64,000 bases of DNA from Chitinivibrio alkaliphilus ACht1 (GCF_000474745.1 NZ_ASJR01000002.1:120901-184900); one strand, 5' to 3'; positions 16,659-26,709 are shown, counted from the first letter of the stretch. Numbers and translations are program-made. Notes: a model not told the origin generated them from the sequence alone.

Positions 16659-17152
16659 TTTGTTCCATGGAGACGCTCCGTCACATTGTGTTGGTAGCAA
16701 CAGATATTGATGGTGTTTGGACTGACGGGAGTATGTATTACGGTTCATCTGGCGAGGAGATGAAGCGTTTTTCTACCTATGACGGAATGGCCGTGGCCCG
16801 TTTGCGCGAGCATGGGCTTCACTGTGCTGTTTTAACAGGGGAAAATTCTTCGGCGGTACATGGTCGAATGAAGAAGTTGGGGATTGTGCACTATTATCCC
16901 GGTGAAAAAGAGAAGCTTTTGAGAATGAGAAGCATCTGTAAAGATCTTCGTATCTCCCTTGATCAAGTGGCCTACATTGGCGATGATCTCAATGATCTTG
17001 CCCTTCTGCAGGCGGTAGGATGTGCTGCTATGCCTCATACAAGTCCTATTCAAAATATTTTTACTCCCCATTACACCACTCGTTGCGGGGGAGGTGCCGG
17101 GGCGTTTCGTGAGTTTACTGACTATTTATTGAGCTTTCGGAGCAGGGGATGA
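16655..17152 (+). CDS. KdsC-like HAD phosphatase
   Basis: 165 residues, the size of KdsC (3-deoxy-D-manno-octulosonate 8-phosphate phosphatase). HAD motif I is ATDIDGVWTDG (two Asp), motif II LTGENS, and motif III with Lys in GEKEK plus GDDLNDLALL. No cap domain, as expected of the tetrameric KdsC class. It removes phosphate from Kdo-8-phosphate, or from a related 9-phosphate ulosonate, before CMP activation. ATGA overlaps join it to the cytidylyltransferase upstream and the transferase downstream. The three are therefore one coupled unit. Start ATG 16655 is fixed by the overlap; an internal ATG at residue 5 is an alternative. Confidence 0.88.
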   Translation: MICSMETLRHIVLVATDIDGVWTDGSMYYGSSGEEMKRFSTYDGMAVARLREHGLHCAVLTGENSSAVHGRMKKLGIVHYYPGEKEKLLRMRSICKDLRISLDQVAYIGDDLNDLALLQAVGCAAMPHTSPIQNIFTPHYTTRCGGGAGAFREFTDYLLSFRSRG

Positions 17153-18405
17153 TACTTCTGAGGATCTACCTTGTTGTATCTCCTCTTATCTGGGGTGTTT
17201 TTCGCCTTTTCTCATTGATAACCAGCAAGGGTCGTGAGCGTTTCTTTTCGGAGTATGGTTGTTTTGTATCTTCGTGGAGAACCGTCTCAAAGCTGCGACG
17301 GGATGGACGGACTCCCGTGGTAATTCATGCTGCCTCGGGAGGAGAGTACGAACAGGTTGCTCCGCTTCTTGCGCGAATTGATCGTTCCCAATATATTATT
17401 ATCCAAACAGTTTTCTCGCCGACCATATTCCGAAAAATTCATGCTTCTGACATGAGTGACGTGACTTTCTACCACCCCCCCGACTCACTCTGTTCTGCTG
17501 TGCTCTTTTTTCTTCTTTTTCGTCCGGGACTCTATATCACAAATCGTCATGACGTATGGCCGGCGCATCTTTGGGTTGCGCGGCTTTTCAACTGTACCAC
17601 CGCCTATGTTAATGCTAATATATATCCGGAGTCGGTGCGATATGCGCGGATTGCCCGCCCGTTTTATGCAGCGGTGTTTCGTCTTTTTGATACTGTTTTT
17701 ACGGGATCAGATCGTTTAAGGCATCTTCTCCATGAGGTACAACCACGCATGGCAGTTTCTGTGGTGGGGGATACTCGTTTTGAGCGGGTTCGTGCTCGGG
17801 CGGAACAAAATTCTCGAAGGCATTTCAACGATGAGCCACAGGGAACGGTGCTTGTCCTGGGTTCTCTTATTTCCTCAGACTATGTTCCGGTGTTCACGGG
17901 GGTGTCTCAGTACCGCAGAAACGGTGGTGAGGTGGCCCATATTATCGTGGTCCCTCACGAGGTAGATGCCGCAGCCCTGAGAGAAGCGGAAAAAGCTCTT
18001 TCTCATCATGGTTTTACCAGTCATCGCTATAGTGAATCTCCTTGTTTTGGTAGAAGTGACGCTGTTATTATTGATTCAGTGGGAATTCTTGCTGAGCTGT
18101 ATGCATATGGTGATTGGGCCTATGTTGGAGCCGGGTTTGGAGCAGGGGTTCACTCTGTTATAGAGCCGGCTGTCTATGCTCTGCCCGTCGCATACGGCCC
18201 CCGCTATACGCTTCTTGATGAAGCGGTTACTCTGGCAGAAGAAAACCTTACGTGGGTGGTACACTGTGCAACAGATTTTGCACACTTTCTTGCAGAAGGG
18301 CGAGAGCAGCACGAGCTTCTTTCTCAGAAACTCTCTCTGTTCATTTCTGCCTCATGCGGAGCTTCCACTGAAATTTCTGTGGAGCTTGGATTGAATTTAC
18401 CATAA
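17149..18405 (+). CDS. waaA: 3-deoxy-D-manno-octulosonic acid transferase
   Basis: 418 residues with an N-terminal membrane anchor (LLRIYLVVSPLIWGVFRLF) and the two-domain GT-B fold of WaaA/KdtA. Key motifs: HAASGGEYEQ near residue 60 (catalytic Glu equivalent), YITNRHDVWP, GDTRFERV, VPHE, and the C-terminal CMP-Kdo site DSVGILAELYAYGDWAYVGAGFGAGVHSVIEPAVY. It transfers Kdo from CMP-Kdo to lipid A precursor on the cytoplasmic face of the inner membrane. Presence of this gene is direct evidence for an LPS-bearing outer membrane. It overlaps the phosphatase by 4 bases. Confidence 0.93.
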   Translation: MILLRIYLVVSPLIWGVFRLFSLITSKGRERFFSEYGCFVSSWRTVSKLRRDGRTPVVIHAASGGEYEQVAPLLARIDRSQYIIIQTVFSPTIFRKIHASDMSDVTFYHPPDSLCSAVLFFLLFRPGLYITNRHDVWPAHLWVARLFNCTTAYVNANIYPESVRYARIARPFYAAVFRLFDTVFTGSDRLRHLLHEVQPRMAVSVVGDTRFERVRARAEQNSRRHFNDEPQGTVLVLGSLISSDYVPVFTGVSQYRRNGGEVAHIIVVPHEVDAAALREAEKALSHHGFTSHRYSESPCFGRSDAVIIDSVGILAELYAYGDWAYVGAGFGAGVHSVIEPAVYALPVAYGPRYTLLDEAVTLAEENLTWVVHCATDFAHFLAEGREQHELLSQKLSLFISASCGASTEISVELGLNLP

Positions 18406-18448
18406 CATCATGGTAGAATGAGGGGGATTCTTTGATGAGTGAGACCAC

Positions 18449-20509
18449 ATGATTTTTCCCGTTCGAACTGTTGAAACCCGTTGTGCCCTTTTTCTTCTTG
18501 CTCCACTTGGCGTAGGTGTTCTTGCCTATCTCTTTGTGCAGCCGCCCCTTTTTTCCGAAGGCTCGACAATGGGGGGCTTGGTATGTATCCTTGGTATGGG
18601 AGGCTTTTTTTGGGTATATACCGTTGTTCTTCTCCGTCGTATTCTTTTTCAACGGCTCCGTAAACTTTCTTCCTCTCTCTTGTCAGCGAAGGACAATCCC
18701 CATGGAGCCCTTCTTGTTTCAGATACAGGGGGGGACGATATTGCTGATATGATAGAAGCATATAATTCACTCATCAAATCATATGAGGAGTTTAAAAAGG
18801 ATTTTGCCTGGGCTCTTCGCGAGTCACAGCGTGTTGCTGCAGAGTCGCAAAAATCGAAAGAAAAGGTGCTTTTACTGAACCAGCGTCTGAGCGAAGAAAG
18901 TCGATGCTCACAGGAGATGGCACAACGAGCTCATGCAGCTAGCCGTGCAAAGAGTGATTTTCTGGCAAATATGAGTCATGAAATTCGTACCCCCATGAAC
19001 GGCATTCTTGGTATGAATGACTTACTTCTTGAAACAGCACTCCATCCCGAACAGCGTGAGTATGTGACGGTGGTACGTAACAGTACGGAAGCACTCTTGA
19101 CGATTATTAATGATATTTTGGATTTTTCCAAGATAGAAGCGGGGAAGATGGAGTTTGAAAATATTACCTTTGATATACGGGAAATGCTGGATGATTTTGC
19201 GGCAACCATTGCCTTTAAGGCAGAACAAAAAGGGCTTGAATTCATCCTTTCCGTAGCCCCGGGGGTTCCGGGCTTTTTAGTGGGGGACCCCGGCCGTATT
19301 CGGCAGATTTTGCTGAATCTAGCGGGAAATGCCATAAAATTTACCGATGCGGGTGAAGTATCTGTGTTTTGTCGGGTGCAAAAGGATATGGAACAAACCA
19401 TCCTTCTTGATTTTGATGTGGTTGATACAGGAATTGGCATAGAAAAGAAGAAACAGGAGGCAATTTTTGACAGTTTCTCCCAAGCCGATGCTTCTACAAC
19501 ACGTAAGTTTGGAGGGACAGGCCTTGGTTTGGCTATTTCAAAACGGCTTATTGAAATTATGGATGGAACCATTTCTGTTGTGAGCACCGTGGGAGAGGGT
19601 ACTGCCTTTAGTTTTACCATCGCTCTGGAAAAGTCACGTAAAACATATACAAAGAGTTTTCAAGAGTATCATCTGCGGGGCGTATATGCCTTGGTGGTTG
19701 ATGATAACGGTACTAATCGAATGGTGGTAAAGAAAAATCTCCAAAGCTGTGGTGTTTCTGTGGAGTGTGCGGAAAACCCTCAGGAGGCCCGTGAGATCCT
19801 GGCACGTTCTCATACACGGCGTACTCCCTTTACCGTGGCAATTCTTGATTTGCAAATGCCCTACGAAACAGGCGTTGAATTTGCTCGATGGATTCGTAAA
19901 CGTTCAGAATATGACAGCCTTGCTCTTATTCTCATGACCTCCGTTAATTATAACAGGAAGAAAGAGCAGGAAGGGACATGGTCAGATCTTTTTTCTGCGG
20001 TGCTACTGAAACCTCTCCGGGCAACAAACTTATGTAACTCCCTCATAGATCTTGTGGGAAACCAAGACACTTCGGTGCCAGAGGAACCAGCGCCGCAGCA
20101 GCGAGCGGCTCGTCATTTTGAAGACCTCTCTGTTCTTATTGTGGAGGATAATCCGGTGAATCAGAAGGTGGCCCAAATGATGTGTAAGAAAATTGGTGTT
20201 ACAGCCGATGTTGCCAGTAATGGTGAAGAGGCTTTGTGCTATTTACGAGAAAACCGGGTGAACGTGGTTTTTATGGATGTGCAGATGCCTGTTATGGACG
20301 GCTATGCTGCAACGCGCGCCATTCGCCGTGATCCTGAGGTGTTGCAGCGTGAGATACCCATTATTGCCATGACTGCTAATGCCATGCAGGGTGATCGTGA
20401 AAAATGTGTAACGAGCGGCATGAATGATTATATTGCAAAGCCAGTGAAACCGAATATGCTTCGAGAGAAGATTTTGCAGTGGGGTGTGCGTGATCGTCGC
20501 AATTTCTAA
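18449..20509 (+). CDS. Hybrid sensor histidine kinase with two receiver domains
   Basis: 686 residues. Two membrane helices near the N-terminus (about 12-30 and 43-66) with almost no periplasmic loop, a charged linker/coiled coil (70-165), HisKA with [10 protein letters not shown] (H177), HATPase (N box [27 protein letters not shown]), then two receivers. REC1 (about 415-535) has [10 protein letters not shown] and acceptor Asp in ILDLQMP. REC2 (about 557-680) has [11 protein letters not shown] and acceptor Asp in [11 protein letters not shown]. There is no Hpt domain, so phosphotransfer must end on a separate Hpt protein. The short loop suggests membrane or cytoplasmic sensing. It overlaps the next gene by 26 bases. 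Confidence 0.94.
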   Translation: MIFPVRTVETRCALFLLAPLGVGVLAYLFVQPPLFSEGSTMGGLVCILGMGGFFWVYTVVLLRRILFQRLRKLSSSLLSAKDNPHGALLVSDTGGDDIADMIEAYNSLIKSYEEFKKDFAWALRESQRVAAESQKSKEKVLLLNQRLSEESRCSQEMAQRAHAASRAKSDFLANMSHEIRTPMNGILGMNDLLLETALHPEQREYVTVVRNSTEALLTIINDILDFSKIEAGKMEFENITFDIREMLDDFAATIAFKAEQKGLEFILSVAPGVPGFLVGDPGRIRQILLNLAGNAIKFTDAGEVSVFCRVQKDMEQTILLDFDVVDTGIGIEKKKQEAIFDSFSQADASTTRKFGGTGLGLAISKRLIEIMDGTISVVSTVGEGTAFSFTIALEKSRKTYTKSFQEYHLRGVYALVVDDNGTNRMVVKKNLQSCGVSVECAENPQEAREILARSHTRRTPFTVAILDLQMPYETGVEFARWIRKRSEYDSLALILMTSVNYNRKKEQEGTWSDLFSAVLLKPLRATNLCNSLIDLVGNQDTSVPEEPAPQQRAARHFEDLSVLIVEDNPVNQKVAQMMCKKIGVTADVASNGEEALCYLRENRVNVVFMDVQMPVMDGYAATRAIRRDPEVLQREIPIIAMTANAMQGDREKCVTSGMNDYIAKPVKPNMLREKILQWGVRDRRNF

Positions 20510-21104
20510 GGAGACCTCTTTTGCCGAAGAGGCTTCCCTGATTACAGCGCTCCTTAGAGCAGGGTTAAGTCGTTATCATATCCGTAAACCTAACGTTTCT
20601 ACGGAGTCGGTGGCACATCTTTTGCGCGCTCTTCCAAGAGAGACATATCCCCATATCTCTGTACATGGGAAGGCAGATCTTCTGCCTCTTTTTCCGGATA
20701 TCTCCTTACATTTGACTGGACGGGATGTAAAGGACGGGAAAAAAGGGCGCAGTGCATCTTGTCATACCTTTCGAGAAGTGAGTGTCTTAGAGCATTCAAT
20801 GGAGTATCTTTTTCTCAGTCCCATGAGAGATAGTATCTCTAAAAAAGGGTATGAGCAACAATTTGACGATGCGTCCGTGCAGGACTTTCTTCGTAGAAAG
20901 CGATCGGCTGCTCTTATCGCCCTTGGGGGGATTACCTCTGCGCATATTCCATCCATGGCTTCTCTGGGATTCAACGGAGTCGCTCTCATGGGAGCTCTCT
21001 GGACAGCTCCCAATCCCTTGGAAGCTTTTTTAGAGTGCCAAGACGTGTATTTACGGTATTCGTGGAAGGATTACGGGGGTCGTCATGTGAGGATTCCCGA
21101 CTGA
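20484..21104 (+). CDS. ThiE/TenI-like TIM-barrel protein
   Basis: 206 residues from GTG 20484 (or GTG 20490), inside the end of the kinase gene. The opening VIVAISKET…[15 protein letters not shown], the middle ISVHGK and SLHLTGRDV, then [18 protein letters not shown] and [28 protein letters not shown] follow the ThiE/TenI family order (phosphate-binding GGI and GxALMG loops). Thiamine phosphate synthase joins HMP-PP and thiazole-P; TenI homologues aromatise the thiazole. The form here resembles the divergent Bacteroidota-type proteins, and I cannot distinguish ThiE from TenI by eye. Together with thiC at 2095 it hints at thiamine synthesis. Its end overlaps the convergent ABC ATPase by 54 bases. 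Confidence 0.75.
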   Translation: MCVIVAISKETSFAEEASLITALLRAGLSRYHIRKPNVSTESVAHLLRALPRETYPHISVHGKADLLPLFPDISLHLTGRDVKDGKKGRSASCHTFREVSVLEHSMEYLFLSPMRDSISKKGYEQQFDDASVQDFLRRKRSAALIALGGITSAHIPSMASLGFNGVALMGALWTAPNPLEAFLECQDVYLRYSWKDYGGRHVRIPD

Positions 21105-21824
21105 GACATTTCCCTGATATACCTGATGAAGATGTTTTTCCTGTAAGACCTCCTCCGCAGGTCCTTCGGCAATAATACGTCCATGATTGAGGAGGTTAAG
21201 GCGTGAGCAAAAGAGTCCGGCCACGGTAAGATCATGAATAACCACAACCACTGTTTTCCCTCTATGGGCCATGGTGTGCATTAAGGAGAGAATATCTCCT
21301 TGGTGGGTAATATCAAGATGGGCCAAGGGTTCATCAAATAGATAGATATCCGGGTCTTGACAGAGGGCGCGGCAGCATTGGGCAAGTTGTTGTTCTCCAC
21401 TGCTAAGGGTTGTTGTCTTTCGATGTGCCAAGTGGAGAATACCCACTTCTGTGAGGATCTTCTCTACTCGTTTTTTTTCTCCTCGAGGCCATAGGGGGGC
21501 ATGGGAGGAATGATAGGGGGTTCTTCCAAGAGAGACGTATTGAAACACCGTAAGATTGAGCGCTGCCATACGCGGGGGAATCAGTGTCACTGTTTGTGCT
21601 CGGTGTTTCGGCGTGAGGCTGGTGAGGCATTTTCCGCCAAGCAGCAGTGTGCCCGTATGGGGGAGTATGCCCGTACACATTTTCAGAAGTGTTGATTTAC
21701 CGCAGCCGTTGGGACCAATGACTCCAACTATTTCACCGGGATGGGCATAGAAAGAGAGGTTATGCAGTACCGTATGTGCTCCGTAGCCTCCGGAGAGATT
21801 GGTTGCGAAAATCCCCCTATTCAT
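21051..21824 (-). CDS. ABC importer ATPase, BtuD/FecE type
   Basis: 257 residues with Walker A GPNGCGKST, Q-loop region LIPPRM, signature LSSGEQQ, Walker B DIYLFDEP and switch His in VVVIHD. The signature is LSSGE rather than LSGGQ, as in the FecE/BtuD branch. It powers import of iron-siderophore, heme or cobalamin through the permease encoded just upstream. Its ATG overlaps the permease stop by 4 bases, and the binding protein gene precedes both, giving a complete BtuF-BtuC-BtuD-like operon. No TonB receptor is adjacent, and no cobalamin riboswitch is visible at the operon start, which lies inside another gene. Confidence 0.93.
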   Translation of the reverse strand: MNRGIFATNLSGGYGAHTVLHNLSFYAHPGEIVGVIGPNGCGKSTLLKMCTGILPHTGTLLLGGKCLTSLTPKHRAQTVTLIPPRMAALNLTVFQYVSLGRTPYHSSHAPLWPRGEKKRVEKILTEVGILHLAHRKTTTLSSGEQQLAQCCRALCQDPDIYLFDEPLAHLDITHQGDILSLMHTMAHRGKTVVVVIHDLTVAGLFCSRLNLLNHGRIIAEGPAEEVLQEKHLHQVYQGNVSVGNPHMTTPVILPRIP

Positions 21825-22837
21825 AGGGAATACTCTCCCTTTGTGTCTTTGAGGAGGAACAAAAAGACCACTGCACCGATAATGCCCGTAAGTACTCCCA
21901 CTGGAAGCTCTATGGGAACAAAGAGTGTTCGTGCTAAGGTGTCACATACCAGAAGAAAAATACCACCTCCAAACCACGAAAAGAGCAGAAGCGGCAGGTG
22001 GTCATTTCCCGTAACTATTCGGACGGTATGAGGAATAACAAGACCGACAAATCCGATAATACCTGTTGCAGCTACGGAAACTCCCGTGAGAATTGCTGCG
22101 AGAAAAAAGAGAAGCGGGAGAATTCGTTGCGGAGAAATACCCAAGGTGTGAGCCTCATCAAAGCCAAGGTAGAGGGCGTTGATTGATGCTGTAGAGAGAA
22201 GGGCCAGTAGGAGACCAAGTATCGAGGTAATTCCCGAAAGATATACAAGGGGACGAAAGGGTTGCTCCAAGGACCCCATAAGCCAGTTGAGTATTTCTGA
22301 GATTGTGTGGGCGGGAGAAAGAGAGATAATGAGCAATACGAGGGATGACGCAAGAAAGCTAATCATGATGCCCCGCAGGAGAATTGTTGTATGTCGCTGT
22401 ACAAGGCTTTGGCCCGGGGTTGGAATATACAGAAGAAGGGTTACTCCCATGGCGCCGATAAATCCAGCTACAGGGAGCAGTATCTGAGGAGGAATAAGGG
22501 GTATGGGGAGGATAACCGCCATGGCCACGGCAAAAGAGGCTCCACCGGAAATGCCCAGGGTGTAGGGTTCAATCATGGGGTTTCTGTACACCGCTTGAAG
22601 AATTACTCCAGCAGTAGCCAGGGAAGAACCTACGGAAAAGGCGAGCATACTCCGGGGCATTCGAAGGGTATAAAGAATTGTTGTATCAATTTCCGAAAAG
22701 CTGTTTCTATGAAAGAGGATTTCTCTAAGAGAAAGGGGGTACTCTCCAGAAGAGAGAGACCAAAGAAGTACGATCCCCGTGACAAGGAGGAGCAGAATGC
22801 TGCCAGAAATCAGAAGCAATGAGTTTTGACGGACCAT
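21821..22837 (-). CDS. ABC importer permease, FecCD/BtuC family
   Basis: About 338 residues and eight to ten membrane helices. I choose ATG 22837 (MVRQNSLLLISG), two bases before the end of the upstream gene. A longer frame would run 110 bases into the binding-protein gene. Family motifs: RMPRSMLAFSVGSSLATAGVILQ near the N-terminus, GISGGASFAVA, and the C-terminal ATGIIGFVGLVIPHTVR. BtuC-type permeases form a homodimer that moves iron chelates or vitamin B12. It works with the ATPase encoded by the 4-base-overlapping gene and the binding protein encoded immediately before it. Confidence 0.92.
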   Translation of the reverse strand: MVRQNSLLLISGSILLLLVTGIVLLWSLSSGEYPLSLREILFHRNSFSEIDTTILYTLRMPRSMLAFSVGSSLATAGVILQAVYRNPMIEPYTLGISGGASFAVAMAVILPIPLIPPQILLPVAGFIGAMGVTLLLYIPTPGQSLVQRHTTILLRGIMISFLASSLVLLIISLSPAHTISEILNWLMGSLEQPFRPLVYLSGITSILGLLLALLSTASINALYLGFDEAHTLGISPQRILPLLFFLAAILTGVSVAATGIIGFVGLVIPHTVRIVTGNDHLPLLLFSWFGGGIFLLVCDTLARTLFVPIELPVGVLTGIIGAVVFLFLLKDTKGEYSL

Positions 22838-22838
22838 A

Positions 22839-23660
22839 CTATTGGTGTGTCTCCAAAATACGATTAATCCGAAATAGCACATCCATAAACATGGGCGGGC
22901 TGGGACTGCAAACAGAATCAGCATCCATAATAAAAACATTATCCGTTGCAACAGCTTTCAGGGAAGGGTGGTCCTGCCAATACTGCCGTATTTTCTCCTG
23001 GCTTTGCCCCATGGTTGTGGCGATAATAACATCGGGATTATGCCGATAGAGAGTTTCCATGGAGTAGTTTCCCCGCACCGCGTCGGCAGCAATATTTTTG
23101 GCACCACAAAGGGATAGGTAGTCATGGATAAAGGAGTGCTGTGTAATGGTAAAAAGGGGATCTTTCCCAATTTGAAAAAAAACCGTGGGGCCATCGTGCG
23201 TAGCACTTACTTTGTTGAGAGAGTCTGTTTGTGCTAAGAGAGAGTCGCAGAGCTTTTCAGCACTGAGGGAGTCTCCCACAAGAGAGGCAACGGCAATATA
23301 CTGTCGACAGAGATCTGAAAAAGAACGAGGAGTATCAAAAACATGCACAGTTGCTCCGGCTTGTTCTAAGAGAGTACGTTTATTTTGGGGGGTGATGGGC
23401 GTAGTTAGGATATAGTCCGGTTGCAAGCGTAAGACCGTTTCAACATTGAGGGAGAGCACATCCCCCACAACCTGTGCATCTTCCACTGTGGAGTGCGAGG
23501 TGGTACCTACGATGTATTCAGTTTTTCCTAAGGATGCCAAGTAGTTATCAATGGCAGGGGATAAGGAGACAATACGTAGGTCTTCGGCATGCATCTGCAA
23601 CACAAGCATAAGGAGAAGAAAGAAACATTTTTTATCGACGATTGTGAGAGACTCCTTCAA
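22839..23660 (-). CDS. Periplasmic substrate-binding protein, BtuF/FepB type
   Basis: 273 residues. N-terminal signal (CFFLLLMLVLQMHA), then the cluster-A-binding fold opening RIVSLSPAIDNYLASLG, an EDAQVVGDVLSLNVETVLRLQPDYIL segment, and a C-terminal NPDVIIATT block. These fit BtuF-like proteins with a rigid helix between two lobes. The ligand is probably a metal chelate or cobalamin. The only start giving the signal peptide is TTG 23660, which overlaps the upstream PgpH gene by 29 bases and has no obvious ribosome site of its own. Start assignment is therefore uncertain. It is the first gene of the import operon. Confidence 0.88.
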   Translation of the reverse strand: MKESLTIVDKKCFFLLLMLVLQMHAEDLRIVSLSPAIDNYLASLGKTEYIVGTTSHSTVEDAQVVGDVLSLNVETVLRLQPDYILTTPITPQNKRTLLEQAGATVHVFDTPRSFSDLCRQYIAVASLVGDSLSAEKLCDSLLAQTDSLNKVSATHDGPTVFFQIGKDPLFTITQHSFIHDYLSLCGAKNIAADAVRGNYSMETLYRHNPDVIIATTMGQSQEKIRQYWQDHPSLKAVATDNVFIMDADSVCSPSPPMFMDVLFRINRILETHQ

Positions 23661-25893
23661 GAATACGGGAAAATCCCCGGGTCATTTTGTGTATGTCATC
23701 AAAGGTCAGGGTTGATTCTTCTAATAAACCGAGACGAATTTTTTCATAAATGATTTTCTTAATAAACCCATCAAGATTGGCCATGGAATCACCAGAGTAA
23801 CTGCGTGAGGCAGCTTCGAGAGAGTCTGCCAAAAGAAGAATTGCAGTTTCTGCCGTCTGCGGTTTCGGACCGGTGTAATAATAGGTTTCCCGTGCAGGGA
23901 TCTCTTCAGGATTTGTATGAAGGGCCTTATTGTAGAAATACTGCATACAGGCGTCTCCATGATGCTCCTGTATGGCAGAGATAATACTTCCCGGTAATTG
24001 ATGTTTTTTTGCAAGGCGTACGCCCATTTCTACATGGTCAATTATCAGACGTGCACTCTCATGGGGAGGCATATGGTCATGGGGGTTTTCACAATTACCC
24101 TGATTCTCAATAAAATTACGGGGATCCTTTTCAAGTTTCCCGATATCGTGGTAGTACGCTGCTACTCTACAGAGCAGTGAGTTTGTACCAATTTCATCTG
24201 AGGCAGATTCTGCCAAATTAGCTACTAGTATGGAGTGGTTGTATGTACCAGGTGCTTCAATGGAGAGCCGTTTCATAAGGGGATGACTCATATCAGCAAG
24301 CTCAAGGAGCTTCATATCCGTGGTGATACTGAATCGAGATTCAATGAGAGGAAGAAGAAGAATGGTGATAATTACGGAAAAGAATACATCGGAGAAGGCA
24401 AAGGCGGCGGCGATCATGGTAAGATGAGGAGTTAATTCATAATTGTAGTAGATGGCTAAAGATACCACAACCGTATTGATGAGGGTGAGAAGAAGTACAA
24501 TGCGCAGATAATCTTTCCTGTATCGGATGGAATGAGCCATATGTGAGGCAATTCCTCCCGTGATAAGGATTTTAATGACTGAAATAAAATTGAACTCCGT
24601 GGCAATACCAAGGTAGACTGCAAAAAAAACACTGATAAGAAGTCCTGTTTCACGATTAAAGAGCATTGATGCAAGAAATACTCCCACTAACATGGGAACA
24701 CCGTTAAAAAGAATTTCCAAAGAGGTTGTTGCTGTGGTACTGTTTTCAAGAAAAAGGGTTGGAAAGAAAAGGTAGGCACCGCGGATAATAAAAAGCTGGA
24801 GAGCAGTCATGCACGATAGCAGAAGAAAATAGGTGTCGGCGGTGAGGTCTAAGGGGATGAATTGGCGAAGAAAGGTGATTATGAGCACGGAGAGAAGAGA
24901 TAAGAGGAGCAAGGCAGATATATTTTTCAATATTTGCTGCCGTGAATCTTCTGCCCTTGTTTGTTCCTCCATGGATTGTAGCGTAGAAAGGATTTCATGG
25001 GTATGATGATCTACCCGTTGATGTTTTCGAACTATTTCAACATTTTCAATGACCTTTGTTTTTACTGAATCTATCTCTTCAAGTGCTTCTTCCACTGTGT
25101 GCAGGGTCTTAGCGGGTTCAAAGGTGTAGGTGTCCAAAAAAATCTGGTCCATTATCTTATACAATGCAGAGGTAAAGTACATGTTTTTTGATTGGTCCAC
25201 GGAAGGCAGCTCTGACAAGACCGCATCATACACTTCTGGCCTGCTGTATAGGGAATCCTTTGAAACTACGGTTGTGTCATCACCTGTATATACACGGATA
25301 TCTCGATGGATAGTGTTTTTTCGTAACTTATCTAATAACCGATCATCTTCAGGGGTGGGGAGTGTTTCCGGCATGGGAGCACGTATGCCACGGTCAATCA
25401 TTGAAGATATTTGCTGTTGCGCAGCTTTTACAGCATCCTGATTTGCTCGCAGAGCCTTTGCCTCTCTGTACGTAAACAAGCCGAGGCTGTCGAGAAATGA
25501 TTTCGCTTCTTTGTGTTCAATGCTATCAAAGGAGAGGATGGTATCAATTTGTGAGAAAATGTAGAGTGCATGGTTTTGTGCCCGTTGTCGTTTTTTCTCA
25601 TCGTAGGTGTATACGGGATAGGCATCAGCAAGAAGACGTTGTTCTTCAAGACGAAGAAGGGTGTCATTTTTTAAAACTTCAAAGGTATAGGGGGCAATAA
25701 TTGTTTTGGGAGAAACTTCTCCCACGGTGGGATAGCTACTCTTTTGTGCACCCTGTTCATAGGGAAAGGTGAGAATAAGCGCCGCTATAAAAAGAACGAT
25801 TGCAAGGACAAACTTATAGTTCCGTCCTTCAAAGGGGGGACGCGACTTGTTAAGATGTGTAATAGTTCTGGTGGATCTTTTTTGTTGTTTCAT
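23632..25893 (-). CDS. 7TM-HD family phosphodiesterase (PgpH-type)
   Basis: 753 residues. After one membrane helix (about 28-46) comes a long extracytoplasmic 7TMR-HDED domain (about 50-325), then seven membrane helices (about 335-520) and a cytoplasmic HD domain (about 540-730). Motifs are PGTYNHSILVANLAE, YYHDIGKLEKD, ENPHDHMPPHES and IQEHHGD. This is the architecture of PgpH, which hydrolyses cyclic di-AMP in Firmicutes. In Gram-negatives the substrate is less certain. No diadenylate cyclase is in the window. The start ATG lacks a convincing ribosome site. It ends within the first codons of the ABC binding-protein gene. Confidence 0.92.
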   Translation of the reverse strand: MKQQKRSTRTITHLNKSRPPFEGRNYKFVLAIVLFIAALILTFPYEQGAQKSSYPTVGEVSPKTIIAPYTFEVLKNDTLLRLEEQRLLADAYPVYTYDEKKRQRAQNHALYIFSQIDTILSFDSIEHKEAKSFLDSLGLFTYREAKALRANQDAVKAAQQQISSMIDRGIRAPMPETLPTPEDDRLLDKLRKNTIHRDIRVYTGDDTTVVSKDSLYSRPEVYDAVLSELPSVDQSKNMYFTSALYKIMDQIFLDTYTFEPAKTLHTVEEALEEIDSVKTKVIENVEIVRKHQRVDHHTHEILSTLQSMEEQTRAEDSRQQILKNISALLLLSLLSVLIITFLRQFIPLDLTADTYFLLLSCMTALQLFIIRGAYLFFPTLFLENSTTATTSLEILFNGVPMLVGVFLASMLFNRETGLLISVFFAVYLGIATEFNFISVIKILITGGIASHMAHSIRYRKDYLRIVLLLTLINTVVVSLAIYYNYELTPHLTMIAAAFAFSDVFFSVIITILLLPLIESRFSITTDMKLLELADMSHPLMKRLSIEAPGTYNHSILVANLAESASDEIGTNSLLCRVAAYYHDIGKLEKDPRNFIENQGNCENPHDHMPPHESARLIIDHVEMGVRLAKKHQLPGSIISAIQEHHGDACMQYFYNKALHTNPEEIPARETYYYTGPKPQTAETAILLLADSLEAASRSYSGDSMANLDGFIKKIIYEKIRLGLLEESTLTFDDIHKMTRGFSRILEGVSHNRR

Positions 25894-25904
25894 GATGAAG
25901 AATA

Positions 25905-25930
25905 AGATCCCGGAAGAAATACCGGGATCT
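25905..25930 (-). terminator. Hairpin between LysM gene and 7TM-HD gene
   Basis: Perfect nine-base-pair stem (25905-25913 with 25922-25930) and eight-base loop, 21 bases past the LysM-protein stop. The minus-strand tail is T-rich but interrupted, so it may be a leaky terminator. Confidence 0.5.
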
Positions 25931-25950
25931 CTGTGTGGTACATACCTGTC

Positions 25951-26694
25951 TTATCGAGGTATTTCAAAAACCTGGCCGGGGAAGATCAAGTCTTCTGGAC
26001 GATCATACTTCGGTTCATCCACAAGACGACGATACCGTTCGTAGTCGCGATCAATTGTTTGTCTATTTGCCCGATATATTTCAGGCCATCGGCTTGCATC
26101 TGAGTAAATTTTCTCAAATTCTGCAATACGATAGAGACAGTCACGATTACCGGGACGATCCTGTACAACATAGCTTGTTACTTGATCAGGAAGGTGATTC
26201 TTCACCCGTTCAAGCAAGGTGTCTAATTCGGCAATTTTGTCACGTATTTCCCAGAGGAGGGATACGGGTTGCTCTTTAAGTGCCATGATACGATCTTCAT
26301 TTTCTGCAATTTCGCTTTTTCTTCGAAGCAGCTCTTCCGGTGTGATACCAAGAAGCAACTCCAGGTTGCGACGAATATCCGCAATTTCTTCCTTGGCAGC
26401 TTCAACGTCAGTTTCGGTGATACCCAGAATATCATATTTTTCTTGGATAACCGCCGCAATGCCTTCGTCAAGATCAGATAAAAGCTGTCGTAAGCTATCA
26501 ATTTTTGCTTGTTCTTCCCCAATCTGATGACGAAGCTGCTGCTCTTCATCAAGCGCTTCTTGTAATTCAAGATTGTACGTTTCGATGGTCATAGTGTCAT
26601 ACTCGCCGGGGACCTTTTCATATTGCCATGCAGCGCTTGCGCTGGTGGCAGTAATAAAAAGGGCGGCTACTAGTGCGACTAGGTTATATTTCAT
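25951..26694 (-). CDS. Exported coiled-coil protein with C-terminal LysM-like domain
   Basis: 247 residues from ATG 26694, which has a GGGG ribosome site; the ATG five codons upstream is less well placed. Signal peptide ending ATSASA, then a long heptad-rich helix (about 40-170, Glu/Leu/Arg/Ile) and a C-terminal segment (about 178-247) containing SYVVQDRPGNRDCLYRIAEF, WPEIYRANRQTI and PGQVFEIPR. The spacing matches a LysM domain enlarged by an insertion. LysM would bind peptidoglycan while the coiled coil spans the periplasm. It follows a small coiled-coil lipoprotein gene by 15 bases, suggesting an outer membrane to peptidoglycan tether. Function is inferred. Confidence 0.75.
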   Translation of the reverse strand: MKYNLVALVAALFITATSASAAWQYEKVPGEYDTMTIETYNLELQEALDEEQQLRHQIGEEQAKIDSLRQLLSDLDEGIAAVIQEKYDILGITETDVEAAKEEIADIRRNLELLLGITPEELLRRKSEIAENEDRIMALKEQPVSLLWEIRDKIAELDTLLERVKNHLPDQVTSYVVQDRPGNRDCLYRIAEFEKIYSDASRWPEIYRANRQTIDRDYERYRRLVDEPKYDRPEDLIFPGQVFEIPR

Positions 26695-26709
26695 TGCATA
26701 CCCCTTCAA

